Positions 17,966 through 27,407 of a stretch of DNA of 64,000 bases are shown here, piece after piece. Made by a program: the position numbers and the translations under genes. Position 1 is the stretch's first letter. Every line of letters starts with the position of its first letter. The notes beneath the pieces are model-generated. The model did no database searches. It was not told the DNA's origin and saw only the letters and a list, made by a program, of their open reading frames with translations. The DNA comes from Oligoflexus tunisiensis (lineage in GTDB: Bacteria > Bdellovibrionota_B > Oligoflexia > Oligoflexales > Oligoflexaceae), in contig NZ_BDFO01000001.1 of the NCBI RefSeq assembly GCF_001748245.1, positions 1,411,345-1,475,344 of the forward strand, read 5' to 3'.

Positions 17966-19192
17966 TTGAAAAAGCTGCGATGGAAAACATCCATTCCCAA
18001 GCCGCATACCTTCCTGGGTTTTCCAGTGGGTGAACCTCAGTCGGGTGAGCGCAAAAGTCCCAGGGAACGTGGGATCGCGATGATCGTCGTGATGTTCATG
18101 ATTACCTTGATGGCTCTTTTCAGCGCGGACATGATTGTGAATTCCGCGGTCGATGCCCAGCTGGCGTCCGCCAATCGCGATAATTTGAAGGCCGAATATG
18201 TCGCCAAATCCGGAGTCAACCTTGCCACCTTCCTTTTGATGGCGGATCTTGCGATCGACCTTGGCACGTATGAACTCCAGCAGACGATGCCGACCGATGG
18301 CCCCAGTGATTTCTGGGGGATGCTGAACGGCTTTCCGATCGGTGCGCAATCGCTGGAGATGGCCTCGCAGATGCAGGAGGCCTTTGACCTCAGCTCGATC
18401 GCTGACACCTCGGTGATGGATGCGCTCAAACTCTTCGATGGGGCCTTTGTTCTGAATGTCGCTGATGAAAGTTCCAAGTTGAATATCAATTACCTGTCGG
18501 GCAGGGACACCATCTATGCGACGATGCTGAAGGCTCTGATGAGCTGCCCGGCGGAAAAGGAATACCTCGAGAAGAAAAAGATCAATGTCCCCGAACTGGT
18601 CGCCTATATCCGCGACTGGGCGGACCTGGACGAGCGTCCCTCCGAGGATTCCGCCAAAAGCAGCGAGGACGACGTCTATGCGGATCGGGTGCCGAAGATG
18701 GAGGCCAAGAATGCACCCTTCGATACCCTGGAGGAGCTGCGGGTTATCCCAGGCTGGGACGTCGATATGCATACAATTTTCGCGCCCTACCTGACCGTTT
18801 ATCCGATTCCTGTCGCCACGACCGGCGCGGCCCGGACCCCGATCAATTTCAATACGACCTCCCGGGAATTCCTGGGCTGTCTCTTCCCCAAGGCCACCAC
18901 GGACTGTGCCGAGCAATCCGTGTCTCACTTCACTGAACTTGAGGAAAACGGACCAGCCACCTCGATGGAGCAGATTCAGGACAAATTGAAAAACGCGTTC
19001 TGTGCCGAAAATGATGAAATGGCAAAAAAATTCACATTTCGGTCCGATCTCTATCGGGTTAAGGTACAGGCCGAAGTTTTCGGGCAGCACAAGACCATCG
19101 AACTGGTCCTGCAAAGGAAGCTGCCGGATGCCGACGACAACAAAATTCAGTACAAGGCAGCCTACCGCTATCTTTACTGGAAAATGTTATAG
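17966..19192 (+). CDS. gspK: GspK-like minor pseudopilin
   Basis: The large minor pseudopilin expected at the pseudopilus tip. Its cleavage site RERG|IAMIVVMFMITLMALF has Gly at -1 and no Glu at +5, the usual exception for GspK. The leader from TTG 17966 is 36 residues, rather long. The mature protein contains the helix-rich GspK insert with YLSGRD, YIRDWADLDERPSED and LRVIPGWDVD. The start overlaps the region just after the gspJ stop. It is 408 residues, slightly longer than typical. GspK forms the tip with GspI and GspJ in characterised systems. Confidence 0.9.
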   Translation: MKKLRWKTSIPKPHTFLGFPVGEPQSGERKSPRERGIAMIVVMFMITLMALFSADMIVNSAVDAQLASANRDNLKAEYVAKSGVNLATFLLMADLAIDLGTYELQQTMPTDGPSDFWGMLNGFPIGAQSLEMASQMQEAFDLSSIADTSVMDALKLFDGAFVLNVADESSKLNINYLSGRDTIYATMLKALMSCPAEKEYLEKKKINVPELVAYIRDWADLDERPSEDSAKSSEDDVYADRVPKMEAKNAPFDTLEELRVIPGWDVDMHTIFAPYLTVYPIPVATTGAARTPINFNTTSREFLGCLFPKATTDCAEQSVSHFTELEENGPATSMEQIQDKLKNAFCAENDEMAKKFTFRSDLYRVKVQAEVFGQHKTIELVLQRKLPDADDNKIQYKAAYRYLYWKML

Positions 19193-19264
19193 AATGGATC
19201 TGGGGGCAACCAGGGTCACCCCCACAATCTTTATATTGCCAGCGACCAGGACGGAAACGCTTCT

Positions 19265-20938
19265 ATGCAAAAAGTCATAGGCCTCGACATCGGCAGTTAT
19301 TCGATCAAAGCCATCGAGATTGTCAATACCTTCAAGTCCTACGAAGTCGTGAACTTCTACGAGACCGTCATTCCCAATCTCGACGGTGTCCCGCTCGATG
19401 CGATCGTGCCGATCTGTATGGAACAGCTGTTCCAGGAACATAATCTGACTGCTGACCGTATTATCACCGCCATGCCGGGGCAGTTTATCTCGTCCCGGGT
19501 AATCCCCTTTTCCTTCAGCGACCCGCGCAAGATTCAGCAATCCATCGCGGTCGAACTCGAAGAATATGTGCCGTTCAACATGGAAGACATGATCGTCGAT
19601 CATCAGATCCTCGGTCATTCCAAAGGGCAGACCATGGCCCTTGCGGTCATGACCCGCAAGGCCTTTCTCAGAAACTTCCTGGATCTTTTGAGCCGGGTGA
19701 ATATCGATCCCAAACTGGTCGATGTCGACAGTCTGGCCTTTTATAACCTTTGCCCGACCATCGTCGCCCAGGAGAACGAGTGCTTTGCCCTGGTCGATGT
19801 GGGGAACGAGAAAACCTCGGTCTGTATCATCAAAGGCGGCGTGCTCCGCATGTTCCGCTCCATCAACCTCGGTGGGCGTTATATCACCGACTTTCTGTCC
19901 CGTGATCTGGAGTGCAGCTTCCATGAGGCCCAGCGCGCCAAGCACGAAGTCAGTGCGGTCTTTCATACCAACTACCGCGGCGAGGACCTGAACGAGCGCG
20001 ACCAGCGCATTGCCGAGCGGACAACGCTGGCGGCTCATGCCATCGTGAAGGAACTCGGCCGGACCTTTTATGCCTATAAAACCTGGGACAAGGAACCCAT
20101 CAATCGGGTGATCCTGACCGGTGGAACGTCCAAACTTCAGCACTTTGATAAGTTTCTGACTGATCAGCTCGAGCTGAACTTTGAAAAGTTTGATATCGCG
20201 CGGACCAATATCAGCATCAACCCAGCCCTGGAAAACAAGCAGGAAATCCTGCCGCAAAGTCTCGCGATCGGCCTCAGGGCTGTCACCAACCTGAAAAAGC
20301 ATTCGCAGATCAACCTGCGTCGTGGCGAGTTCGCCTACGTCCAGAACTACGAATACATCATGAAAGGCGTGGCCCAGGCCTTCAAGGTGATCTCGCTGGT
20401 GCTGGTCCTTTTGATGTTCACGTATATCGTGAAGTATTACTTCTATAATCAGCAGATTGAGAAGGTGAAGCAGCAGTACGTTCAGGAATTCCTTATCAAC
20501 TTCCCTGAGCTCAAGAAGAAATACTCCAACACGAATATCACCTTCAAAAAACTGCGTTCGGACGCCGAAGGCAAATTGAGGACCGGCATTCGCGACAAGC
20601 AGGCCGCCGTCTCGGAATTCGTTCTGGCCAACAGCGAAAGCGGGCCCCTGCGGGTGCTGAAGGAAATCAGCGAGGTCGTTCCCAAGACGGTCAAGATTGA
20701 TGTGACCGAGTTTGATTTCCGTTCCACCCAGCCGGGTGCCGGCAAACTCACCATGCGGGCGGAAACGGATAACTTCGCGTCCCAGTCGGCTATCATCGAG
20801 GCTCTGGGTAAAACCAAGTCCCTGCGCAAGGTCGAGGAAAAAAGTTCGGGTGCCAAGCCCGGATCGGACGGCAAGGTGATCGAGTTCACCATCCAGGCGG
20901 AATATGTTCATCCCAACAGTGAGGCGGCCCAATTATGA
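19265..20938 (+). CDS. gspL: GspL-like platform protein (PilM-like plus PilN-like)
   Basis: A 557-residue bitopic protein combining an actin-like cytoplasmic domain and a periplasmic ferredoxin-like domain, as in GspL. It opens with GLDIGSYSIKAIEI, which resembles PilM strongly. It continues with phosphate-binding segments (LVDVGNEKTSVCII, VILTGGTSKL) and a single membrane helix near residues 374-395 (VISLVLVLLMFTYIV). The periplasmic part includes LKEISEVVPKTVKIDV, a PilN-like feature. GspL recruits GspE to the membrane. ATG 19265 is preceded by a 72-bp gap, the largest within the J-N half of the operon. The stop overlaps gspM by four bases. Confidence 0.88.
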   Translation: MQKVIGLDIGSYSIKAIEIVNTFKSYEVVNFYETVIPNLDGVPLDAIVPICMEQLFQEHNLTADRIITAMPGQFISSRVIPFSFSDPRKIQQSIAVELEEYVPFNMEDMIVDHQILGHSKGQTMALAVMTRKAFLRNFLDLLSRVNIDPKLVDVDSLAFYNLCPTIVAQENECFALVDVGNEKTSVCIIKGGVLRMFRSINLGGRYITDFLSRDLECSFHEAQRAKHEVSAVFHTNYRGEDLNERDQRIAERTTLAAHAIVKELGRTFYAYKTWDKEPINRVILTGGTSKLQHFDKFLTDQLELNFEKFDIARTNISINPALENKQEILPQSLAIGLRAVTNLKKHSQINLRRGEFAYVQNYEYIMKGVAQAFKVISLVLVLLMFTYIVKYYFYNQQIEKVKQQYVQEFLINFPELKKKYSNTNITFKKLRSDAEGKLRTGIRDKQAAVSEFVLANSESGPLRVLKEISEVVPKTVKIDVTEFDFRSTQPGAGKLTMRAETDNFASQSAIIEALGKTKSLRKVEEKSSGAKPGSDGKVIEFTIQAEYVHPNSEAAQL

Positions 20939-21591
20939 GCGCTTTGCAGAATGTTCGTGACTCCATTCAATCGCTGGTGGCCCGTGTGGTCGACCGGGTT
21001 CGTCGTTCGCTCTTTGGTGCCAACAATGAGCGCATCGACTTTATCATGGACAGTTTTTACAAACTGTCCCCCGAGCATCAAACCGGTGTGCTGGCGGGTG
21101 CCGCTGGGCTTCTCCTGGTCTTTGTGCTGGGAGCTTTTACCATCTACTATACCCGCATCAATGCGCTGGAGGATGAACTCAATGCCAGCTTTGATGCGCT
21201 GACGGAAGTGCGGGGCCTCAGCTCCACCTATGAGCAGGAATTGAAGCGTTACCAGGAACTGAAATCGGCGATCAGCCGCAGCGCCGCGGACTTCAAGCCC
21301 AAGCCTTTCTTTGAAAGCAAAGCCAATCAGGTCGGTGTTCAGATTGCCGACCTGCGTTCGCAGGACACGGAAATTCCCGCAGAAAGCCCCCTCGCGGCGG
21401 ATTTCCGCTATACGCAGGTCGAGTTCAAACTGCCCAAAGTCTCCTTGCCGCGCCTTCTGAAGTTCATGGAGGAAGTGGAAAAATCCAATGGGAGCCTCAA
21501 TGTGCACAGTCTGCAGATCCGCACACGCTATGGGGATCGTCTGTTCTTTGAGACCAACGCGAAAGTTATTGCTTATAAGACAGGGGGATAA
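20935..21591 (+). CDS. gspM: GspM-like platform protein
   Basis: A 218-residue bitopic protein: a cytoplasmic N-terminus of about 50 residues, one membrane helix (GVLAGAAGLLLVFVLGAFTI), then a periplasmic coiled coil (LEDELNASFDALTEV) and a small ferredoxin-like domain containing VSLPRLLKFMEEVE. This is the GspM/PilO layout, and it follows gspL directly. The ATG overlaps the gspL stop as ATGA, so translation is coupled. In known systems GspM stabilises GspL. Confidence 0.85.
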   Translation: MSALQNVRDSIQSLVARVVDRVRRSLFGANNERIDFIMDSFYKLSPEHQTGVLAGAAGLLLVFVLGAFTIYYTRINALEDELNASFDALTEVRGLSSTYEQELKRYQELKSAISRSAADFKPKPFFESKANQVGVQIADLRSQDTEIPAESPLAADFRYTQVEFKLPKVSLPRLLKFMEEVEKSNGSLNVHSLQIRTRYGDRLFFETNAKVIAYKTGG

Positions 21592-21594
21592 CGA

Positions 21595-22542
21595 GTGCCG
21601 GAAGTGACAGAACAAACGCGCAAGGTCTTTAATGCCGCCTGGTATGTCCTGCTCTTTTTCCTGGGTTTTCTCATTTTTTTCCTGTTCACCTTTCCTTATG
21701 GGGTGCTCAAGGAGGCCATCGTTTCCGAGATTTCCCAGGCCACCGGTTTTACGGTGCGGGTCAAGGAAATGGGACCATCGTTCCTGGTAGGCATGGATGC
21801 CAGTGGCGTGCGGATTTCCACGGCTGATGGCAGCGCGCAGATGGAGCTTAAAAGCATCGATGCCTCGGTTTCGCTTTTGAACCTTTTCATCGGCCGGGCC
21901 AAGGTCGATGTCGAGCTCGTGAGCCGGAACAATGGAACGCTGGATACCAGCGTCTCCTGGGGCATCTGGCAGCTGCTGGTGGATAAGAATTATGTGCCGC
22001 GGCGTATCGCGCTTGAGGCGAAGGATTTTGAGCTGGGCGGCCTTGTGAATGTGGCGCTGCATCATGCCTCGAAAACCGCCAATGATATGATCAAGGACCT
22101 TCTGGTCCAGCTCATTTTCAAGGGCAACCTGAGCGGTCAAAGCGAAATCAAGCTGGCCATCGACGATCCGCTGCAATCCACGGGGGATGTGGAGCTCAAG
22201 ATTGACAAGGCCAGCCTCGATCTGGCCAACCCCACGCTGGTGGTGGCCAAGCAAAACTTCAAACGGGCGATCGTCAAGGCTTCCCTGAAGGGCGGCCGGC
22301 TGCAGATCGACAATAAATCCGGCTTTGAAACGCAGGAGATCAAGACCGATGTGCGCGGCGTGGTCAGTTTGAAAAATCCCTTCCAGAATTCCATTCTGGA
22401 CATCACCATCCCGCTCAAACTCGAAGGCACGCTCAAGGAGAACTTTGGCTTTATCCTGAGCGTTGTCGGCGGCAACGAGGGGCAGCTGAACTACAAGATC
22501 AGCGGTTCCATAGCCCGCCCGGCTTTCGAAGGCAGCGGCTGA
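21595..22542 (+). CDS. gspN: GspN-like protein
   Basis: A 315-residue protein with one N-terminal membrane helix (YVLLFFLGFLIFFLFTFPYGVL) and a beta-rich periplasmic part rich in short hydrophobic strands, as in the GspN family. The start is GTG 21595, preceded by GGGGGAT. It is the last gene of the type II secretion cluster. GspN is non-essential in several systems and its role is poorly defined. A hairpin nine bases after the stop probably ends the operon. Confidence 0.85.
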   Translation: MPEVTEQTRKVFNAAWYVLLFFLGFLIFFLFTFPYGVLKEAIVSEISQATGFTVRVKEMGPSFLVGMDASGVRISTADGSAQMELKSIDASVSLLNLFIGRAKVDVELVSRNNGTLDTSVSWGIWQLLVDKNYVPRRIALEAKDFELGGLVNVALHHASKTANDMIKDLLVQLIFKGNLSGQSEIKLAIDDPLQSTGDVELKIDKASLDLANPTLVVAKQNFKRAIVKASLKGGRLQIDNKSGFETQEIKTDVRGVVSLKNPFQNSILDITIPLKLEGTLKENFGFILSVVGGNEGQLNYKISGSIARPAFEGSG

Positions 22543-22550
22543 TCCCGTCC

Positions 22551-22568
22551 GGGAGCCGCACGGCTCCC
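22551..22568 (+). terminator. Hairpin ending the type II secretion operon
   Basis: A perfect 7-bp stem, GGGAGCC/GGCTCCC, with loop GCAC lies nine bases after the gspN stop. The downstream sequence is only moderately T-rich (ATGCTCCTTTCGTATTTCC), so termination may be partial. Confidence 0.5.
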
Positions 22569-22786
22569 ATGCTCCTTTCGTATTTCCACCCCCGCTGCCT
22601 TCATTTCACACAGCCCTTGATTTCTTTTCATTACTTCGAGCCTGGTCATGTTCATGAGGAACGGTGAAAGCCTGAGTCCTTGCCATGGGATGCGCGTCCG
22701 GCAAGCGATGGAACGGTATCCCGCTCGATTGACACTGAAAAGCCGCCTCCCATACAATGAAGATATGCATCAGCATTGAGGCTGTC

Positions 22787-23161
22787 ATGGACGCTGAACT
22801 TCAACGCATCAAGAGGATTCTGGAAGTCTATCTTGCGCGCTCTGAAACGGCCCTCGCGGCGCTCGTGTCAGAGGATTGGAACAGCTTCGATTCCGCCATG
22901 CGATGGCGCAGTGCCGCCTTCCATAACTTCCGGGCCGCGGATCATCTGGTACGATCGCAACGCGCGGACTACCTCGCTGAACCTGAACTGCAAAGTCTGG
23001 GCACCACACTGGAAGCGGTCAACCAACGCCTGGCGCAGGAAATGGAAAAGGCGAAAGTTCGTTTGAGCGAGAAACTCGCGAAGATCAGTCAGCACCGAGC
23101 CAGAATCGGTAAGTTTTATTCAGGCGTTCAAGAACAGGCAGGCTTTCAAAAATCGGTTTAG
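22787..23161 (+). CDS. Small coiled-coil protein of unknown function
   Basis: A 124-residue, almost wholly helical and highly charged protein from ATG 22787, which has GAGG five bases upstream. An in-frame ATG at 22757 would add ten residues. No signal peptide or membrane segment is visible. The C-terminus (KISQHRARIGKFYSG) and the size recall FliT/FlgN-type flagellar export chaperones, but that resemblance is too weak to name it. It is 15 bases upstream of the glycosyltransferase-TPR gene and probably in the same transcript. Confidence 0.65.
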   Translation: MDAELQRIKRILEVYLARSETALAALVSEDWNSFDSAMRWRSAAFHNFRAADHLVRSQRADYLAEPELQSLGTTLEAVNQRLAQEMEKAKVRLSEKLAKISQHRARIGKFYSGVQEQAGFQKSV

Positions 23162-23176
23162 ATTCGGAGGCGTTCG

Positions 23177-25033
23177 ATGGGTGAGTTGAAGAAAAAGGTA
23201 GCCCTGGTCCTGGGTAGCTTGCCCAGCGTCGAAGAGGTTGATCAGTTTCGCCTCTTGATCGACGCTTTCGAAGTTCAGGTGATCAGCTCGGAATCGATCT
23301 GTGGTTATCTGACCCAGACTTCGTACTTCCAGGATCTGACCTGCGTGGTCCTGCGCGACCATGATGAAAACCCAACCTTTCTGCCCAGCCTGGAAAAGGT
23401 GCTGAGCGACTTTGATATTGTGATCGTGAAGGAACGCCTGGGCCTCTATGCTTATCAGGCTCTGAAAGCCCGCTGGCGCCATAAGTTCCGCCTGCTGGTC
23501 TGGGTCGATAACCTGGTGCCCTACCCGGCCCATGACGTGGACCAGATGCGCACCATCCGGACCGAAATCACCAACGCTGCGGACGGATTCATCGTTCAAA
23601 CCAAAGCGGCCCGCAACGCGCTCGAACTTGAAGGCGTGCATGCTGATCGCATCATGGAAATGGGCACCTGGGTGGAAGCCCGTGTGGATCGCACGCCGGC
23701 CGGTCGGGCCAAGGCGCGGGCGACCCTGGGCATCGCCGAAAGCGATCTCGTGATCAGCTATATGGGGCAAATGGAATGGGAGGAAGGTCTTTCCGATCTC
23801 GCCGCCGCAGCCCGCCTTCTGATCAAGCGCGAACCCAGTCTGCAGTCCAAACTTCGCATCGTCTTCTGCGGTGTGGGTACCTATGCCGGTGAGTTGCGTG
23901 ATCTCTTCACCAACATGGGCATTGATAACTGCGCCCTCTATTATGCCCCCACCCGTGACAGCATCCGGGCCATTCATCAGGCCACCGATGCCGTTTATAT
24001 TTCGCCGATCGCCTCGCATGATCGCCTGGAAGGGGACCCCTACCGCATCGTGAGCGCGATGGTTCAGGGCATTCCCGTGATCGCCGCCCGTCATGCCCTG
24101 GTCGAGGAATACTGCGGCAAGCACCGCATCGATTTCTGCGTGTCCTCGCCACTCAGCCTGGCCAAAGCCATCAATAAAATGCGCTCGAATCCTTCGATCG
24201 TCCATGACATCGTCCAGAAAAACCTGAGTGAGGCCGGCAAGCGCTTCACCGAGGAGCGCGTCCGGGCCAGCATGCTGGACCTTCTGAACCGCTTTGCCGA
24301 GGCCACAAACAGCACCGACCTCAGCAGCCTCGATCATCGCGTTCTGGAAATCGAAGCCAAGGTTCGCAGCAAGCAGTATGTCGAAGCCGTCGACGCGATC
24401 GAAACCGTCTTCCGCATGGATGAAGTGCCGGTCCATCACCGCGCAAACCTTTACCGTCTGATCGGTGACTGCTTTGCCAAGCTGGGTGATATCGATGGAG
24501 CCAAGGACGCCTATATGCATGGCGCGGATCTGGATCCTTATTCCCCGCGCGTCTACGTCGGTCTTGGTACCGTCGGTCTGATGAAGAGCAGCAACGATAT
24601 CGCCGTCCTGCACTTTCAGAAAGCGGTCAGCCTGGCCCCGGATGATGAGATGGCCAACCTCGGTCTCGGTCTCGCCTTCCAGGGCATGAACGAGTTGCGC
24701 GAAGCCAGCCGCTGGATTGTGAAGGCGCTGTCGATCAACCCTGAGAACACGGCCGCTCTTTACTCACTGGTCCGCATCTCGCATGAAAGCGAAAGCTATG
24801 CGGAAGCCGAGAGAGCCATCCGCAACTATCTGCAGATTCATCCCAACGACTACAACTTTATCTATACGCTGGGCGGCATCCTTTACAAATTGGGGCGCTT
24901 CAGCGAGTGTCTGGGGCTGATGAAGCAGATTCTGGCAGCTGATCCTCGTGACAAGCGCGCTGCCGCGCTGGCGAAGCAGGCCAGCACCGAATTTGAACAA
25001 CAGAAAAGCAAGTTGACGACTTCCAACGGTTGA
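23177..25033 (+). CDS. Glycosyltransferase-TPR fusion protein
   Basis: A 618-residue protein with two parts. Residues 1 to about 380 look like a GT-B glycosyltransferase of the GT4 type: YMGQMEWEEGLSDLAAAA near the domain junction, then IVFCGVGTYAGELRDL and SPIASHDRLEGDPYRIVSAMVQGIPVIA, where the donor-binding acidic residue lies. Residues from about 400 to the end are TPR repeats (ANLYRLIGDCFAKLGDIDGA, VYVGLGTVGLMKS, ANLGLGLAFQGMNELREAS, FIYTLGGILYKLGRFSE). There is no signal peptide, so it is cytoplasmic. GGAGG six bases before ATG 23177 fixes the start. Similar fusions glycosylate proteins such as flagellins; the acceptor here is unknown. Confidence 0.82.
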   Translation: MGELKKKVALVLGSLPSVEEVDQFRLLIDAFEVQVISSESICGYLTQTSYFQDLTCVVLRDHDENPTFLPSLEKVLSDFDIVIVKERLGLYAYQALKARWRHKFRLLVWVDNLVPYPAHDVDQMRTIRTEITNAADGFIVQTKAARNALELEGVHADRIMEMGTWVEARVDRTPAGRAKARATLGIAESDLVISYMGQMEWEEGLSDLAAAARLLIKREPSLQSKLRIVFCGVGTYAGELRDLFTNMGIDNCALYYAPTRDSIRAIHQATDAVYISPIASHDRLEGDPYRIVSAMVQGIPVIAARHALVEEYCGKHRIDFCVSSPLSLAKAINKMRSNPSIVHDIVQKNLSEAGKRFTEERVRASMLDLLNRFAEATNSTDLSSLDHRVLEIEAKVRSKQYVEAVDAIETVFRMDEVPVHHRANLYRLIGDCFAKLGDIDGAKDAYMHGADLDPYSPRVYVGLGTVGLMKSSNDIAVLHFQKAVSLAPDDEMANLGLGLAFQGMNELREASRWIVKALSINPENTAALYSLVRISHESESYAEAERAIRNYLQIHPNDYNFIYTLGGILYKLGRFSECLGLMKQILAADPRDKRAAALAKQASTEFEQQKSKLTTSNG

Positions 25034-25040
25034 GACTGAT

Positions 25041-25697
25041 ATGCTGAAGAAACTGCTGATCAATGGCAAGAAAATCCCGGTTCCCGTGCCGGTTCACAAT
25101 CTGTCTGATGCCGTTGCCTGGATTGAAAAGCACCTTCTGCGGCCCGACCACACCATCACGCGGATTACCCTGGATGGTCGGGACATCGACCTCGGTAACG
25201 ATGAAGTGCTGTATGTACCGGCACTGCCTCTGACGCCGGAATCCGATCTACGCTGCAAAATCGATTCGCCCATGGAAATCTGCATTCAGACCATCGATGC
25301 CCTGCGGAATCTCAGCACGGCCATCGGTCGCAACCTGAAGCCGGTTGCGGTGCACCTTTGGGAATACAAGGGTTCACGCCTGAGCATGGAAGCGCGGGCG
25401 GTGATCGAGGATGCTCGCCTGATGATTGAGCTTCTGGATCATATTTTGGTTCTGATCGACCGCCGCATAGATATCACCAATGTCACGTCCATGCGTGAGA
25501 TGATCGGAAAATCGCATCGGGCCATTCAGGTGGCGGAGTCCCAGTCCGACTGGAAGGGTCTGGCGCGCGTGCTCCTGCAGCAGCTGGAACAGCCGACGCT
25601 GGAGCTTTCACACGAGCTGTCGAGCCTTCAAAAAACCATCTATGAAACACAGGCGGACCGCAATTGGGAACGTCGAGCCCAAACCATCAACGGCTGA
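25041..25697 (+). CDS. Hypothetical protein downstream of glycosyltransferase
   Basis: A 218-residue protein I do not recognise. The first 80 residues are beta-rich (KLLINGKKIPVPVPVHNLSD, ITLDGRDIDLGN) and could form a small ubiquitin- or SH3-like fold. The rest is helical with heptad-like spacing (ARLMIELLDHILVLID, LSHELSSLQKTIYE). There are no membrane segments and no enzyme motif. It starts seven bases after the glycosyltransferase-TPR stop and overlaps the following lipoprotein gene by 34 bp, so it belongs to the same operon. Confidence 0.7.
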   Translation: MLKKLLINGKKIPVPVPVHNLSDAVAWIEKHLLRPDHTITRITLDGRDIDLGNDEVLYVPALPLTPESDLRCKIDSPMEICIQTIDALRNLSTAIGRNLKPVAVHLWEYKGSRLSMEARAVIEDARLMIELLDHILVLIDRRIDITNVTSMREMIGKSHRAIQVAESQSDWKGLARVLLQQLEQPTLELSHELSSLQKTIYETQADRNWERRAQTING

Positions 25698-26539
25698 AGC
25701 GTGGTATCCTGGCGTTCAGCCTGCTGAGCCTGTGGTCTCTGAATTCCTGCAAACATCGGCGGGGGCCCTCCGTTCCTGAGGAATGGGATCCTGCCGGACT
25801 TGATGTCACCATCACTCAACTCAATGCGATCCTTCCTCACACCAAAAGCCTGCGCGTCCTCGAACTCTTCGAGGATGGTTATGTCATGACCGATACCCTG
25901 ACCTTTCGCCTCGATCCTGAAAAGCTGACGTTGGACGTGGAGCGGCAGTTTGATCCGGTTCCCTTCTCTCCTGAGGAACCGCTTGTGGTGCAGAAAAATG
26001 CGTCCTGGTCGGCTGAGTCCCGGGCTCAGTTCCTGGACCGTCTGGCTCAGGCGAGCATTCGTCAGGTGCCACGCTGCAATCCTTATGGTGCCATTGATGG
26101 TGGCTATGGGGGACGTTTTCTGATCCTGGTGGATGGGACAGGGCGGGAATTCCGCTTCGGAGCCAACGATGCGGACTGCGCGGCGTCCGATCACGACTGC
26201 TCCGGACCCTGCGTGAGCGTCGCTGTGATGAACCAAGCCGTCGCGGATCTGAGCGCGGTCCTGCCCATTCCTGAAAAACCGGAAACGGTCTTTACCTGTG
26301 CTTCGGATAGCCCCTTGCCCTGCGGATCCAGTAGCCTCACGATTTATGGAACCTGGGACGGCAGCACGCTCCGCGCCGATATTCGGCGTTATCTCGCCAG
26401 CCGTATCTGTGATCTGGCCGCGCATACCGTGGAACCTGCGAGAGAAGGTCATTGGGTGGTGCGGAACAGCAGTCGCGAAAGCATCGGCACGGTCCGCTTC
26501 AATACCCAAAATCACAGCGTCGCGTGCCTGATCCGTTAG
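25664..26539 (+). CDS. Predicted lipoprotein of unknown function
   Basis: A 291-residue protein with an N-terminal hydrophobic stretch (GILAFSLLSLWSLNSC) ending in a lipobox with Cys29 as the lipidation site. The mature part is cysteine-rich in one segment (NDADCAASDHDCSGPCVSV) and again near FTCASDSPLPCGSS, suggesting disulfides or metal binding. The start is TTG 25664 inside the end of the previous gene. It is the last gene of this four-gene group and is convergent with the binding-protein-like gene, 24 bp away. Confidence 0.72.
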   Translation: MGTSSPNHQRLKRGILAFSLLSLWSLNSCKHRRGPSVPEEWDPAGLDVTITQLNAILPHTKSLRVLELFEDGYVMTDTLTFRLDPEKLTLDVERQFDPVPFSPEEPLVVQKNASWSAESRAQFLDRLAQASIRQVPRCNPYGAIDGGYGGRFLILVDGTGREFRFGANDADCAASDHDCSGPCVSVAVMNQAVADLSAVLPIPEKPETVFTCASDSPLPCGSSSLTIYGTWDGSTLRADIRRYLASRICDLAAHTVEPAREGHWVVRNSSRESIGTVRFNTQNHSVACLIR

Positions 26540-26563
26540 CAGCCTGGTCCAACTCCTCGCGGC

Positions 26564-27244
26564 TCAGTCCCGGGTGAGCGATGGCTGGGTGGCCTGCAGA
26601 ATCCTATCAAATTCATCCCGCATCGTCTTATCGTGGAAGACCGCCGAGTACTGGGTTGGCGGGAAAATCTCGAATATCTTCACTTCACTCTTGGGATCGA
26701 ACATGTCGCGGAAGTGATTGAAGATATGCTTCTCGAGAATGATGACCTGTGACCGCCGGCGGAAGAGGGTCTCAATCTGCTTGGCCTGGTTGGCTACTTC
26801 CATATAAACCGTGCACCTGGAGACGGCCTTGGCATACTCAGGGCCGAGGACATCCTTGGCATTTTGAAAGGCCACGACGCTATACTTCGACAGATCCTGG
26901 ACGGTATTCACCTGGACATTGGGATCCAGGGCGATGGCAACATTTTGAAACTGTATATAGGGGCGGCTGTAGAAGAGCTTGTCACCGGGTACGGGTTGCG
27001 AACGAATGCCCACGGTAATTTCGCGCTGTAATACCTGGTGGCGCATGCGCTTGGGCGGCAGGTGACGCCAGGTAAAACCATAGCCCATTTTTTTGATAAT
27101 GGATGCAACCAGCTCCATCTCAATCCCGCGACCTTCCCCCTCGTAGACATAGGGTGGACTGTTCAAAGGCGAACCGATCGTGATGATTTTCGCTTTGTCA
27201 GCCGCCGGAACCGGGATGGTAAAGCTTAACGCACTGATGAACAT
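26564..27244 (-). CDS. Periplasmic solute-binding protein-like (family 3 type)
   Basis: A 226-residue protein with a short signal-like N-terminus (MFISALSFTIPVPAAD). The fold pattern is that of family 3 extracellular solute-binding proteins: SPPYVYEGEGRGIEMELV near the start, VGIRSQPVPGDKLFYSRPY and the hinge region KYSVVAFQNAKD. No transporter genes are adjacent, so it is an orphan binding protein or sensor-type domain. The ligand cannot be told. No upstream in-frame ATG, GTG or TTG exists before a stop, which supports ATG 27244 although its ribosome-binding site is weak. Confidence 0.72.
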   Translation of the reverse strand: MFISALSFTIPVPAADKAKIITIGSPLNSPPYVYEGEGRGIEMELVASIIKKMGYGFTWRHLPPKRMRHQVLQREITVGIRSQPVPGDKLFYSRPYIQFQNVAIALDPNVQVNTVQDLSKYSVVAFQNAKDVLGPEYAKAVSRCTVYMEVANQAKQIETLFRRRSQVIILEKHIFNHFRDMFDPKSEVKIFEIFPPTQYSAVFHDKTMRDEFDRILQATQPSLTRD

Positions 27245-27407
27245 CAGCCCGCGTGTGATGCTGTTAAGCCAGGGAAAAATGGTGGAACTCCCAAGTGATG
27301 GTCCGAGCTCTACGCCAGGGCTCTCTCTTCATGTCAGTATAAGATTTTGCAGCACATACCGGAAGGAGGAGTGCAAGTTCGAAGCAGGATCTTGGATAAA
27401 ATCATGT

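Noticed and set aside
22787..23161. FliT/FlgN flagellar chaperone assignment
   Set aside because: Only size, helicity and a short C-terminal resemblance; no flagellar genes lie in the window.
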